Positions 1 to 8,987 are shown, numbered from the stretch's first letter. The stretch: DNA of 64,000 nt from Halopiger goleimassiliensis (GCF_000455345.1 NZ_HG315690.1:186001-250000), one strand, 5' to 3'. The notes: generated from the letters alone by a model not told the origin. Numbers and translations are program-made.

Positions 1-685
1 CGGTGTACTCGTCGTGGTAGACGAAGATCGGCAGATCGTAGCCGTCACAGGAGACGTCCTCGACGTGCGGATCGTGCATGATCGGATCGAGACGTCCGTA
101 GCCGCGGAAGTCCCGGTAGACGTAGTAGAAGAGGCGGTAGAACGTTGCCACGTCGACGTCCGCGCCGTACCGCTCGAGGTACTCGTGGACGGTCTCCCGG
201 AGGAGGTCCTCGACGTCGTCGCGGCCCTCGTCGCGGTACAACAGCGGGTCGCGGACGTCCTCGGAGAGCGTCTCGAGGAGGGTACGTTCGTCTGGGCGGA
301 GCGACGGCTCGACGACGTCGTACCGGTAGTGGTTGTTCTCGGCGTCGTAGCCGATAGTGACGAACGCGAACGGCGCGTTGACCCAGTAGCGATCCACTTC
401 CTCGAGGCCGTCGATGCCGTCGAACTCGATCAACGGGCCGTGGACGGACGGATCGTACGCGACGAGGTCGATCCGCGATCCGCGGACCGCCTCGACGACG
501 CGCCGGAACCGGCGACGGATTCGGTCGAACGCGGAGGCCGACGGCCCGTCCGCGACGGAGTCGGATTCCGGTTCATCGCGGTCCCGTGACTCCTCGTCAC
601 CGTCGGCCGACGCCCCGTCGGGCGTCTCCGTCACCCCGACGTCCCCCAGTGCGTCGTTCGTCTCCCGCTCGTCGTGGTCAGTCAT
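1..685 (-). CDS. Type II/IV secretion (archaeal pilus/TadA-like) ATPase, N-terminal part, cut by window edge
   Basis: Reading the minus strand from ATG at 685 gives 228 codons that run off the window. A disordered acidic N-terminus (about residues 1-50) leads into a basic helix and a domain ending with DPIMHDPHVEDVSCDG and PIFVYHDEY. That pattern is typical of the N2 domain of GspE/VirB11/TadA-type ATPases, which power assembly of archaeal type IV pili or archaella. The Walker motifs would lie outside the window, so nucleotide binding is not visible. An in-frame ATG also exists at 721, but a TATA-like TTTAAGG at about 737-743 would start transcription near 715, favouring 685. The family is confident; pilus versus archaellum cannot be told. 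A TadC-like membrane partner would be expected beyond the left edge. Confidence 0.85.
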   Translation of the reverse strand, partial: MTDHDERETNDALGDVGVTETPDGASADGDEESRDRDEPESDSVADGPSASAFDRIRRRFRRVVEAVRGSRIDLVAYDPSVHGPLIEFDGIDGLEEVDRYWVNAPFAFVTIGYDAENNHYRYDVVEPSLRPDERTLLETLSEDVRDPLLYRDEGRDDVEDLLRETVHEYLERYGADVDVATFYRLFYYVYRDFRGYGRLDPIMHDPHVEDVSCDGYDLPIFVYHDEYT

Positions 686-934
686 CGAAACACACCGAAC
701 GTACGCGAGTTCTTCCGGCATATCGGGGACGCGGTGCCTTAAATGAGTGGGCCGAGCGACGAGGGCGGACTGGACGTTTCCGGGGCGGCCGCGTCGAACA
801 ACGGAACACCTGAGACGATATACACCGGCTCGCGAGCGAGGTGTACAATGCCTTTCAGCGGCAACGATAGCACAGTCGTTCGACAGTTCGTGCGTTACGT
901 TGATACGGTGGGAGCACTAACCGCTGTGTACGGA

Positions 935-1411
935 ATGAGGCGCGAGCACTTCACGCTGGTCGTCGACAACGTCGGCTGGGTCGAGACCGACGACGAACCG
1001 AGAAAACCCTCGGTATCGATCGAGTTCACCGGTCCGTCGACGATGCTCCGCGAGCGCCTGACCGGTCCCGACGGCGAGGTCCTCGACGCCGGCGAGACCG
1101 ACGTCGCACTGCGACTCCAGGACCCTCTCGACGACGCCACGGCGGGCGTGGTCAGCGTCACCAACCGCATCACCGGTGAGTTCATCCTCGAACTCAACGA
1201 GGACGCCGACGACGTCCTCCAGTTCATCTCGGCCGCCCGTGGCTACGGCGAGCGAACCAGCGACGACGAAGGCCGATACGAGGTCGAGATCACCCTCGAG
1301 GACGAGCCGGAGCCGTTCGTCACCTACGACAAACGCACCTTTCTGGTCTACGACGAAGACGGCAGCCTCCTGCGCCAGCACAGCCTGATCCCGAGCGGCG
1401 TCGAACTCTGA
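935..1411 (+). CDS. DUF5793 family protein (haloarchaeal, unknown function)
   Basis: Protein of 158 residues beginning MRREHFTLVVDNVGWVE and ending LLRQHSLIPSGVEL, a layout I recognise as the haloarchaea-only DUF5793 family. It is beta-rich and acidic, with no signal peptide, membrane helix or catalytic motif. The frame is open upstream to 743, but the first 64 codons are poor in acidic residues and unlike the family, so ATG 935 is preferred. It stands alone between a minus-strand secretion ATPase and a plus-strand ABC ATPase. Function unknown; a small cytosolic beta domain is all the sequence supports. Confidence 0.85.
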   Translation: MRREHFTLVVDNVGWVETDDEPRKPSVSIEFTGPSTMLRERLTGPDGEVLDAGETDVALRLQDPLDDATAGVVSVTNRITGEFILELNEDADDVLQFISAARGYGERTSDDEGRYEVEITLEDEPEPFVTYDKRTFLVYDEDGSLLRQHSLIPSGVEL

Positions 1412-1440
1412 GTTCCAGCCCGATGGGAATGGACCGGCAG

Positions 1441-1466
1441 CTATAAGTGTTTTAGGCGTGCCTAAA
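1441..1466 (+). promoter_or_regulatory. TATA box followed by perfect palindrome TTTAGGCGTGCCTAAA, probable metal-dependent repressor operator
   Basis: A TATA-like CTATAAG at 1441-1447 is followed by TTTAGGCGTGCCTAAA at 1451-1466: two 7-bp arms (TTTAGGC / GCCTAAA) around a GT spacer. The expected start of transcription is near 1468, so the palindrome lies between TATA and start, where a bound repressor would block RNA polymerase. TTAGGN(4-6)CCTAA-type sites are known targets of iron-dependent DtxR-family regulators (Idr/SirR) in haloarchaea. The controlled gene would be the ABC ATPase starting at 1502. Palindrome seen directly; regulator identity inferred. Confidence 0.7.
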
Positions 1467-1501
1467 GCCACTAGACGCCGGCGGACGCCGGGGAGCCGAC
1501 C

Positions 1502-2689
1502 ATGGCGAACGGACAACTACTGACGACGACCGAGGAACCGCGCCAGGAGGCCGACGAAAGCGGCGACGTCGTCCTCGAACTCGAGGACGTCGCGAAGGAG
1601 TTCGGCAACGAGGCGGTTATCTCCGAGCTATCCCTGTCCGTCCACGATGGTGAGATTCTCACGCTGCTCGGCCCCTCGGGCTGTGGCAAGACGACGACGC
1701 TCCGGCTGATCGCCGGCCTCGAGGAACCGACCCACGGACGCATCCGACTGCAGGACGACGACGTCGCCGGGAACGGACGGTTCGTCCCGCCCGAGGAACG
1801 CGGCGTCGGGGTCGTCTTTCAGGAGTTCGCCCTCTTTCCGCACCTCACCGCCCGTGAGAACGTCGCGTTCGGCCTCGATGACTGGCCAGCGGAGAAACGC
1901 GACGCCCGCGTCGAGGAGTTACTCGAGCTGGTCGGCCTCGAGAGCCACGGCGACCACTATCCCGACGAACTCTCCGGCGGGCAACAGCAACGGATCGCGC
2001 TCGCCCGTTCGCTCGCCCCGGAGCCGGAGATGCTGTTGCTCGACGAACCGTTCTCGAATCTTGACGTCGACCTTCGCGTCGAGATGCGCGAGGAGGTTCG
2101 CCGAATAATCAAGGAGGCCGGCGTGACCGCCATCTCGGTGACTCACGACCAGGAGGAGGCCCTCTCGATTTCCGATCGGGTCGCCGTCATGCACGACGGC
2201 AACATCGAACAGGTCGACGTTCCCGAACGGGTCTTCCAGGATCCGAAATCCCGATTCGTCGCCGGCTTCCTCGGCCACGCGAGTTTCCTCTCGGGATCGG
2301 TCGAAGGCGACTCCGTTCGGACCGCCGTCGGTCGCGTCCTCCGGGACGACGTCAACGGCCTCGCCCAGCAGTACGACGGCAGCGAAATCGATCTGCTCCT
2401 CCGCCCGGACGACGTGACCGCCTATCCGGCCGACGAGCGCGAGGCCAACGGCCGCGTCGTCTACCGGCGGTATCTCGGTCCGACCGTCCTCTACCGGGTG
2501 GAACTGGACTCCGGCGAGACGATCGAGTGCATGCACAACCACTCCGATCGGATCGATCTGGACGAACGCGTCGCCGTTCGCGTCACCGCCGACCACGAAC
2601 TCGCCTGGTTCCCCGCCGATCACCGCGACGTGGGCGACGCCCCTGACGGGGCCGACGCCGGTGGACCGACCGATACCGCCGTGGACTGA
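1502..2689 (+). CDS. ABC transporter ATP-binding protein (CysA/PotA/FbpC class), possibly iron-regulated
   Basis: Protein of 395 residues with a full ABC nucleotide-binding domain: Walker A GPSGCGKTT (57-65), Q-loop in VVFQEFALF (about 107), signature LSGGQQQR (157-164), Walker B LLLDEP (178-183) and switch histidine in SVTHDQEEA (215). A C-terminal TOBE-like beta domain follows from about residue 270, as in importers for iron, sulfate, polyamine or sugar. No permease or solute-binding gene adjoins it; upstream is a DUF5793 gene and downstream a DUF998 membrane protein. The palindromic operator at 1451-1466 suggests use in ferric iron uptake with membrane partners encoded elsewhere. ATPase identity is firm; substrate is inferred from the operator only. 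Confidence 0.9.
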   Translation: MANGQLLTTTEEPRQEADESGDVVLELEDVAKEFGNEAVISELSLSVHDGEILTLLGPSGCGKTTTLRLIAGLEEPTHGRIRLQDDDVAGNGRFVPPEERGVGVVFQEFALFPHLTARENVAFGLDDWPAEKRDARVEELLELVGLESHGDHYPDELSGGQQQRIALARSLAPEPEMLLLDEPFSNLDVDLRVEMREEVRRIIKEAGVTAISVTHDQEEALSISDRVAVMHDGNIEQVDVPERVFQDPKSRFVAGFLGHASFLSGSVEGDSVRTAVGRVLRDDVNGLAQQYDGSEIDLLLRPDDVTAYPADEREANGRVVYRRYLGPTVLYRVELDSGETIECMHNHSDRIDLDERVAVRVTADHELAWFPADHRDVGDAPDGADAGGPTDTAVD

Positions 2690-2953
2690 CGATTCGACCC
2701 TCTCGGTCGACCGGCGGCTCGTTCGATCCGATCGATCACTGCTCCGTTCGTCGACAGCAAACGCCGGTGACTCCCCCTCGTGTTCCGCTGCCAGTACTTA
2801 TTTGACTCCGATCGCTCAAGAAGTCAAAATAACCGACACAATGGGGCAGAGCCGATACTCGCGACGCGGTCCCTTCACGGCGACGAGACCAGGCACGACG
2901 GGACCAACAGCCGGTTGTAGTGCTTCTACGAGCGCTGAGCCCGCCGCAAACCG

Positions 2954-3580
2954 ATGACGAACGCATCCCGTCACGACGTCGCAACGATCTGTGGACTCGC
3001 CGCGCCGGCGGTCGCCCTCGGTGCGATCCTCCTCGCAACGGTGCTCGCAGCGCCCGAGACGTTCACGTGGCGCGGCCGAGCGCTCTCGGACATGGGGCGG
3101 TACGGGACGCGAACCTTCCTCCTGTTCAACGGCGGACTGATCCTCGGCGGCTCGTTCGGCGTCCCGTTCGCTCGGCTGCTCTGGATCACCGCAGGGAACC
3201 GCCTCGAGCGGCTCGGTGTCGCCCTGCTGGTGGTCGCGACCGTCGCGCTGATCGGCGTCGGCGTCTTCTTCCTCGGCCACGACACGTTCTACCTCGAGAC
3301 GGAGTTCCACGGACCGGTCGCGCTGTTGCACTTCGGAGTCGCGCCGGTCGCCCAGTGGGTCTACGGGAGCGGGCTGGTTCTCGAGGGCGATGCGCGACTC
3401 GGCCTCGCCTCGATCTGGCTCGGCATCGTACACCCGCTAACGTGGCTTGGCTGGCTCGTCAGTCGACTCGCGGCGGGCGATCCGTCGGCGTGGTTCGCGG
3501 TTCCCGAGTTCGTCGCAGCCCTCGCGTTCGGCCTCTGGGTGTTCGCGGTGGCCGCGGATCGGTACCGACGAACGATGTGA
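2954..3580 (+). CDS. DUF998 domain-containing membrane protein
   Basis: Protein of 208 residues with about six hydrophobic helices, beginning with VATICGLAAPAVALGAILLA, and a loop containing LSDMGRYGTR after the first helix. The LSxMG-x-Y loop and the six-helix plan are typical of DUF998, a family of small integral membrane proteins of unknown activity in archaea and bacteria. The 264 bp upstream hold AT-rich motifs (TACTTATTTG near 2794; AAAATAA near 2824) but no clear TATA at leaderless distance. It is not obviously co-transcribed with the ABC ATPase, although both are on the plus strand. No catalytic residues can be proposed. Confidence 0.85.
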   Translation: MTNASRHDVATICGLAAPAVALGAILLATVLAAPETFTWRGRALSDMGRYGTRTFLLFNGGLILGGSFGVPFARLLWITAGNRLERLGVALLVVATVALIGVGVFFLGHDTFYLETEFHGPVALLHFGVAPVAQWVYGSGLVLEGDARLGLASIWLGIVHPLTWLGWLVSRLAAGDPSAWFAVPEFVAALAFGLWVFAVAADRYRRTM

Positions 3581-3672
3581 ACTCGTGCAGAACGAGGAGT
3601 AGAGCCCTCCATTCGGGTTTTGTACCTGTCTCGCACACAACGCTTAAGCCCGAACCCTCCTTACACGCGACC

Positions 3673-3951
3673 ATGCATAAGGACGAACTCCTCGAGCTTC
3701 ACGAAGAACTCGTCATCATCATGGAGTACTTCTCGGAGCGCGAGGAGGTCGACGAAACGCTGTTCGATCCCTACCGAGAACTCGACGTCGACCCATCGCA
3801 CGTTCACAAGTCGAAAAGCGAGCACAAACACGCCGTCTTCGTCCTCGGGAACGCGCTGGCAAACGCCATGAGCGAGGACGAGTTCTCGAGCGCGGGCCGG
3901 ATCGGCAAGCGGATGAAGGAGCTCGCGGAGGACGCCGAATCCAAAATCTAG
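3673..3951 (+). CDS. UPF0058 family protein
   Basis: Short protein of 92 residues beginning MHKDELLELHEELVIIMEYF, mostly alpha-helical and acidic, matching the UPF0058 family found across archaea. Function is unknown. The frame is open much further upstream, but that part overlaps the DUF998 gene in another phase and lacks haloarchaeal composition, so ATG 3673 is chosen. A TATA-like CGCTTAAGCC at 3641-3650 lies about 27 bp before the ATG, consistent with a leaderless transcript. Transcribed alone. Confidence 0.85.
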   Translation: MHKDELLELHEELVIIMEYFSEREEVDETLFDPYRELDVDPSHVHKSKSEHKHAVFVLGNALANAMSEDEFSSAGRIGKRMKELAEDAESKI

Positions 3952-4016
3952 GTGAAACGTATCGGCGAGCAGATTTTTAGCCAAAAGTATTTGTTTCGGT
4001 TCCCGCTTGTTGAACT

Positions 4017-6470
4017 ATGGACCCGCGCACGCAAGAGCGCGTCGAACAATGGGACTCTCGCCCGTTCAGTGGGGGCTACGATGAACTCTCCGATCTCGCT
4101 GACCGGGGGTTCTCGGGGTCCGTCTCCGCTGCCGGCACGTGGCTGTTCATGCTCAACGGCCGCGTCGTCGGCGTTTTCGACGGTGACATCGAGGACTTCG
4201 AGAACGCCTCGGGCACGATCTACGACGCGCCGCATCCGTCACTGCCGTTGCTGTGTTCGATGAAAGAACAGGGCGGCGAGACGCAGGCGAAGTACTACAC
4301 GAACGACACGCCGCTGCGAGAGGTCGACGAGACGCTCCAGGACGGCTCCTTCACGGGGTACGTCGAACTGAGCGAGAACGTCCTCAGCGGCGACTACTAC
4401 GCCGTGTACTACGGCGGCCGGCGGATGGCCGCGGCGTTTATCGGCAACGCGGAGCGGCTTGTCACCGGCGACGAGGCCTTCGAGCGAGCGGCCGACGAGG
4501 TCGGGATCTACGAAGTGATGGACGTCGACGTCGACGTGACCGACGTCCCAGGTTCCGACGGCGGCACCACGACCGGCGACGCCGGCGGCGGTGGCTCGGA
4601 GCCGACGACGGACGACGGAGCCTCGAGTGGGCCGAGCGACGACGCGGTCACCGGTAGTTCGAACGCCGGCCGTGGATCGCCCTCGGCGGACCCGTCCGAA
4701 TCCGCCATCGATCCGATCGACATCTCCGGCTCCGAACCGTCGGTCGACGATCCGACGATCGACGACGGTGCCGGCGGGATCACCGCTACCGACGCCGTCG
4801 ACGACGGGGGATCGACCGATGGCATCACTGCCGACTCCGCGGACAGTGATCCGTCGGCGGATTCGGACGCCACGGTCGCGCCGCCGGTCGACGCAGACGC
4901 CGAGGCCGACGACGGTCCCGACTCGGTCACGTTGACCGAATCGACGGCCTCGAGTGCCGAGTCCGCCACGTCGACGGGAACGACCGACGACGCGTCGACT
5001 ACGCCCACGGCGGACGCCGAGGCCGCATCCACCGAGTCCGAGGACGCGGCGACGGCCGCCTCCGGCGACGGCGTCGGTGCGTCCTCGCTCGATCCCGACG
5101 AGGTCGAGGCCGCGGCGGCGGAACTGGACCAAAACGACATCTCCTGGACCGACGAAGACCGGGAGGACTCCGCCGATAACTCTGCGACGAAACGACCATC
5201 CAGCGAGGCCACGGAGGGCGACGAATCCGGCCTCGAGGAGCGGTTCGAAGAGGAAGAGCAGTGGCGCGAGACCAAGAGCATTCCGTCGATCGATCCCGAC
5301 AAGACCGCCGACGGCTCGAGCGAAGCGGCGACGACGGTCCGATCCGCGGGGACCCAGAAACCGCGAACCGTCGGCAAACGGGCCGACGCCGCCTCGGGAT
5401 CGTCGGCCGAGAGTCGTTCCGACGGCTCGGCGGCCTCGGCACAGCGCCAGCGGGCGCGTCGCTCGACCGCCGGCAGTGAGACTGCGAGCCGATCGTCGTC
5501 CGGCAACGCAGGGTCGAACGACGAGACGGTCCAGAAGCTGACCCAGCGCGTCGAGCGTCTCGAGGAGAAACGCGACGAAATCGCGTCGAAGGCGGAGGAA
5601 CTGGCCGCCGAACGGGATCGGCTCAAGGCCGAGAACGAGGAGCTGACAGAGCAGGTCCAGCAGCTACAGTCCCGGATCGACGACCTCGAGACGGAACTCG
5701 AGGAGGCCCGGCAGGGAAGCGACTCAGACGGGCATCAGCGCAGCACCGTTCTCGAACCCGACCGCGCGCTGTCGGGGACGAACCTCTTCGTCCGGTACGG
5801 CTCGAAGAGCGATCCGACGCTCGAGACGGCTCACCAGGGGGAGGCCGACCAGGCGGACGTGGCCGCGAACCTCCGGCTCGAGCACCACACCGAGTTCGAC
5901 GCGAGCGACGTCGCCGTCGACGGACGGCCCTACGAGGAGTTCCTGCCGGAGACGATGGAGTTCCGGTTCGTCGACTGGTTGACCGAGGTGTTGCTCTACG
6001 AGATTCGCGACACCGGTCACGCCGACGGACTCGGCGACCTCTACGACGCGATTCCCGCGATCGATCGTGCGGAACTACACTCGACCATCTCGCTGGCGGA
6101 CGACGACACCGAGGACGTCCCCGACGTCGTGCAGTTCGACATCGTCGCGTACGACAAGCGGGGCAACCCGCTCGTCCTCGTCATGCTCAACGACTCGCGG
6201 GAACCGGCCTCCGAGGAGTTGCTCGCGGATCTCGAGGAGGCTGCCTCCGCGGTGAAGGCGAACTACCCCGATCTGGCCGCCGCGATCGCCGTCACCTCGA
6301 GTTACTTCGAACCCGGAGCGCTCGACGTGACCGAACAGGCGACCAGCAGCGGAATCCTGAGTCGCGGTTCGAAACTGAGCTTCGTCAACCTCTCGCGGAA
6401 GGAGGGGTACCACCTCTGTCTCGTCGAATCGCGCTCCGAAGGGTTCCACATGACCGTCCCCGAACTCTGA
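4017..6470 (+). CDS. Large haloarchaeal protein: N-terminal sensor-like domain, acidic linker, coiled coil, C-terminal nuclease-fold-like domain
   Basis: Protein of 817 residues in four parts. Residues 1 to about 180 form a conserved globular domain (LFMLNGRVVGVFDG, SGDYYAVYYGGRRMAAAF). About 180-500 is a Ser/Thr/Asp-rich disordered linker. About 500-565 is a heptad coiled coil (VERLEEKRDEIASKAEELAA). About 585-817 is a conserved alpha/beta domain containing DIVAYDKRGNPLVLVML. I recognise it as a haloarchaea-specific family (I believe DUF7527; sometimes labelled a transcriptional regulator), but no DNA-binding motif is visible. The C-terminal beta-hairpin resembles the core of the PD-(D/E)XK fold without its lysine. 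TATA-like AGTATTTG at 3987-3994 fits leaderless start 4017. Stands alone. Function unknown. Confidence 0.8.
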   Translation: MDPRTQERVEQWDSRPFSGGYDELSDLADRGFSGSVSAAGTWLFMLNGRVVGVFDGDIEDFENASGTIYDAPHPSLPLLCSMKEQGGETQAKYYTNDTPLREVDETLQDGSFTGYVELSENVLSGDYYAVYYGGRRMAAAFIGNAERLVTGDEAFERAADEVGIYEVMDVDVDVTDVPGSDGGTTTGDAGGGGSEPTTDDGASSGPSDDAVTGSSNAGRGSPSADPSESAIDPIDISGSEPSVDDPTIDDGAGGITATDAVDDGGSTDGITADSADSDPSADSDATVAPPVDADAEADDGPDSVTLTESTASSAESATSTGTTDDASTTPTADAEAASTESEDAATAASGDGVGASSLDPDEVEAAAAELDQNDISWTDEDREDSADNSATKRPSSEATEGDESGLEERFEEEEQWRETKSIPSIDPDKTADGSSEAATTVRSAGTQKPRTVGKRADAASGSSAESRSDGSAASAQRQRARRSTAGSETASRSSSGNAGSNDETVQKLTQRVERLEEKRDEIASKAEELAAERDRLKAENEELTEQVQQLQSRIDDLETELEEARQGSDSDGHQRSTVLEPDRALSGTNLFVRYGSKSDPTLETAHQGEADQADVAANLRLEHHTEFDASDVAVDGRPYEEFLPETMEFRFVDWLTEVLLYEIRDTGHADGLGDLYDAIPAIDRAELHSTISLADDDTEDVPDVVQFDIVAYDKRGNPLVLVMLNDSREPASEELLADLEEAASAVKANYPDLAAAIAVTSSYFEPGALDVTEQATSSGILSRGSKLSFVNLSRKEGYHLCLVESRSEGFHMTVPEL

Positions 6471-6650
6471 GCGCCGTCACACCGCGGGCACGGTCGGACT
6501 CGTTCTCGGACGTCCTTGGAAACGGTCGCTTTCGATGGGCGGTGGTGCCGTAACGTGCGCCGTCGAGCGAGTCGCTGTTGCGCGTCGCTCGATAGCCCTT
6601 GCCGATCGATGGAACTGGAGAAACGAGAACGCGAACGAACGAGAGAGCCG

Positions 6651-6956
6651 TTAGCCTTCGATCTCGGCGACGTCTTCGATCTTCATTCCCTCGAGTTTGT
6701 CGACGATGTCGTCGATCTTGCCGTCGAGTTCGTCGACGAACTCGGCGGTGCGTTCGGTCTTGATCGCGCCCTGGCTGGAGGGTTCGATGAGGTTCTCCTC
6801 CTCGAGCACGCGAAGGGAGTACCGAACCTTGTGGTGCGGATAGCCCGTCTCGTTCGACATCTTGACGATCCCGATCGGCTCGTTCTCGATGACCATCTTC
6901 AGGACCTGGAGATGTCGTTCCAGCATGTCGACTTCCTTCTCAAGTCGGTCTATCAT
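6651..6956 (-). CDS. Small winged-helix DNA-binding protein (haloarchaeal)
   Basis: Protein of 101 residues: an N-terminal helix (MIDRLEKEVDMLERHLQVL), then a winged-helix core with IVKMSNETGYPHHKVRYSLRVLEEENLI and an acidic helical tail likely to dimerise. The pattern is a single-domain archaeal transcription regulator. TTTAAA at about 6985-6990, read on the minus strand, lies close enough before ATG 6956 for a leaderless or very short-leader transcript. It is divergent from purA, with about 325 bp between the two starts, but nothing shows that it controls purA. Target unknown. Confidence 0.8.
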   Translation of the reverse strand: MIDRLEKEVDMLERHLQVLKMVIENEPIGIVKMSNETGYPHHKVRYSLRVLEEENLIEPSSQGAIKTERTAEFVDELDGKIDDIVDKLEGMKIEDVAEIEG

Positions 6957-7280
6957 GGCATTTGTTAACTTGTCTTTAGACCCTTTAAAGGTTACCCTCG
7001 CAGGAGAGACGGTACCGGACGACTCGAGTATCGTGCTTGCCAGTAGTTAACGCTTCGGATCCCGGCGAAGGCGGCAGTATCCGTGATATCGGTCGTCTCT
7101 GTACTCTCTCCGGACCGGTCCTACGGCTTTCGGTCCGGGGAGATGCGGTCGCCTCTGCCCTCTCCAGCGACCGGACGAACGACGAACCCTGAACCGTAAC
7201 CACGTCCGTGTACACGATGGGCCGCGGTGGCCGTCAATACCGTAATCTGTTTATCGGCACGGCAAGAACCCGCCGCTGTT

Positions 7281-8657
7281 ATGACCGTCACAATCGTCGG
7301 GTCGCAACTCGGCGACGAAGGCAAAGGTGGCGTCGTCGATCTCTACGGCGACGCTGCCGACGTCGTCGCCCGCTATCAGGGCGGCGACAACGCTGGACAT
7401 ACCGTCGTCCACGACGGCGAAACGTACAAACTGTCGCTCGTTCCGTCCGGTGCCGTCCGCGGCAAGGTCGGGGTACTCGGCAACGGGTGCGTCGTCAACC
7501 CGCGGACGCTGTTCGACGAGATCGAGACGCTTCGCGAGAAGGGGCTGGATCCCGACGTCCGGGTGGCCGAACGTGCACACGTCATCCTCCCGTTCCACCG
7601 CGTCCTCGACGGTATCGAGGAGGACGTCAAGAGCGAATCCGACCAGGAGGTCGGGACCACCGGCCGCGGCATCGGCCCGACCTACGAGGACAAAGCCGGT
7701 CGCCGCGGCGTCCGGATCCGCGACCTGCTGGATCCCGACGTCCTGCGGGACCGTCTCGAGTACGTCGTGCCCCAGAAACGCGCGCTCGTCGAGGACGTCT
7801 ACGGCGTCGACGTCTCGGACCTCGAAGATCCCGAGGCGTTCGACGTCGACGCGCTCCACGAGGAGTTCGGCGAGTTCGGCCGACGGCTGGCCGAGGAGGA
7901 CATGACAGTCAACGCGAGTGCGTTCCTCAGCGACGCGATCGACGACGGCCGCAACGTGATGCTCGAGGGGGCACAGGGGACGATCATCGACATCGATCAC
8001 GGCAACTACCCCTACGTCACCTCCTCGAACCCGACCGCCGGGGGCGCGGCCGTTGGCACCGGACTCAGTCCGGGCGTCGTCGGCGACGGCGAGATCGTCG
8101 GGATCGTGAAGGCGTATCTCAGCCGCGTCGGGAGCGGTCCGCTACCGACCGAACTCGGTGGCGTGCCCGGCGACACGCCGGGCTACGACGAGGAAGGCGA
8201 CGGCCCCGAAGAGGAGATCGCAACCTACATCCGCGACGAGGGTGGGGAGTACGGCACCGTCACGGGGCGGCCCCGACGGGTCGGCTGGCTCGACATGCCG
8301 ATGCTGCGCCACTCCACCCGAGTCAACGGCTTCACCGGCCTCGCGATCAACCACGTCGACGTCCTGTCGGGCCTCGACGAGGTGAAAGTCGGCTACGCGT
8401 ACGAACTCGACGGCGAGGAACTCGAGACGATGCCCTCGACCACCGAGGAGTGGGGCCGCTGTGAGGCGAAACTCCGGACGTTCGACGGCTGGCCGGACGT
8501 CGACTGGAGCGAGGTCGCCGAAGAAGGGTACGAGGCCATCCCCGAAAACGCCCGCACCTACCTCGAGTACGTCAGCGACGAACTCGACGTCCCCATCTAC
8601 GCGGTCGGCGTCGGCCCGGGCCGCGAGGAGACCGTCGTCCTCGAAGACCCCTACTGA
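7281..8657 (+). CDS. purA: Adenylosuccinate synthase
   Basis: Joins IMP and aspartate using GTP to give adenylosuccinate, the first committed step to AMP, in the cytosol. The 458-residue protein starts with the diagnostic VGSQLGDEGKG GTP-binding loop, followed by GGDNAGHT (catalytic His), VGTTGRGIGPTYEDK, and LEGAQGTIIDIDHG with TSSNPTAGG. Length matches archaeal PurA. The open frame reaches 7227, but ATG 7281 puts the conserved glycine loop at the normal N-terminus, and a TATA-like TGTTTATCG at 7249-7257 is about 27 bp upstream, giving a leaderless message. A Trm112-like gene follows 120 bp downstream. Confidence 0.97.
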   Translation: MTVTIVGSQLGDEGKGGVVDLYGDAADVVARYQGGDNAGHTVVHDGETYKLSLVPSGAVRGKVGVLGNGCVVNPRTLFDEIETLREKGLDPDVRVAERAHVILPFHRVLDGIEEDVKSESDQEVGTTGRGIGPTYEDKAGRRGVRIRDLLDPDVLRDRLEYVVPQKRALVEDVYGVDVSDLEDPEAFDVDALHEEFGEFGRRLAEEDMTVNASAFLSDAIDDGRNVMLEGAQGTIIDIDHGNYPYVTSSNPTAGGAAVGTGLSPGVVGDGEIVGIVKAYLSRVGSGPLPTELGGVPGDTPGYDEEGDGPEEEIATYIRDEGGEYGTVTGRPRRVGWLDMPMLRHSTRVNGFTGLAINHVDVLSGLDEVKVGYAYELDGEELETMPSTTEEWGRCEAKLRTFDGWPDVDWSEVAEEGYEAIPENARTYLEYVSDELDVPIYAVGVGPGREETVVLEDPY

Positions 8658-8777
8658 GCCGTTCGGGACGCGTTCGGTCCACCGCGCCGACCCCCTCCGA
8701 GTCGTGAAGGGAGGGACGAAGCGACTGAACGAGACGTTCCCGAAACCTTTTGCTGGATGCGACACGCCTACGTAGAT

Positions 8778-8972
8778 ATGAAGGAGTCGTTGCTGGACAT
8801 TCTCCGCTGTCCGCTGGACAAACACGAACTCGAACTCGAAGACGCAGCGTACGACGGCGACGAAATCGTCGACGGGGCGCTCGTCTGTGGCGACTGTGGC
8901 GAACGCTATCCGATCGACGACGGTATCCCGAACCTGCTGCCGCCGGATATGCGCGAGGAATCACCGGCCTGA
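8778..8972 (+). CDS. Trm112-like methyltransferase-activator zinc protein
   Basis: Protein of 64 residues beginning MKESLLDILRCPLDKHELEL, with a second cysteine pair in ALVCGDCGERYPIDDGIPNLLP. One CP and one CxxC motif plus the YPI(D)DGIPxLLP tail are the hallmark of Trm112/YcaR zinc-ribbon proteins. In archaea Trm112 binds and stabilises several SAM methyltransferases that modify tRNA, rRNA or proteins. An in-frame ATG at 8757 would add seven residues, but the shorter form matches the family. The next gene begins 15 bp after the stop, so they may share a transcript. Confidence 0.88.
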   Translation: MKESLLDILRCPLDKHELELEDAAYDGDEIVDGALVCGDCGERYPIDDGIPNLLPPDMREESPA

Positions 8973-8987
8973 CCGGCCTGATCGTCC

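Noticed and set aside
14-589. Plus-strand open frame of 191 codons with valine- and arginine-rich protein
   Set aside because: It is the antisense shadow of the secretion ATPase; the minus strand gives an acidic haloarchaeal protein with family motifs, and codon GC bias fits only the minus strand.
2920-3672. Long plus-strand frame running into the UPF0058 gene
   Set aside because: The front part is arginine-rich antisense-like text overlapping the DUF998 gene in another phase; only the last 92 codons from ATG 3673 match a family.
4508-5626. Minus-strand 372-codon serine-rich frame
   Set aside because: Low-complexity shadow of the Ser/Asp-rich linker of the large plus-strand protein.
7208-8464. 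Arginine-rich 418-codon frame overlapping purA
   Set aside because: Out-of-frame translation of purA; typical high-GC artefact.
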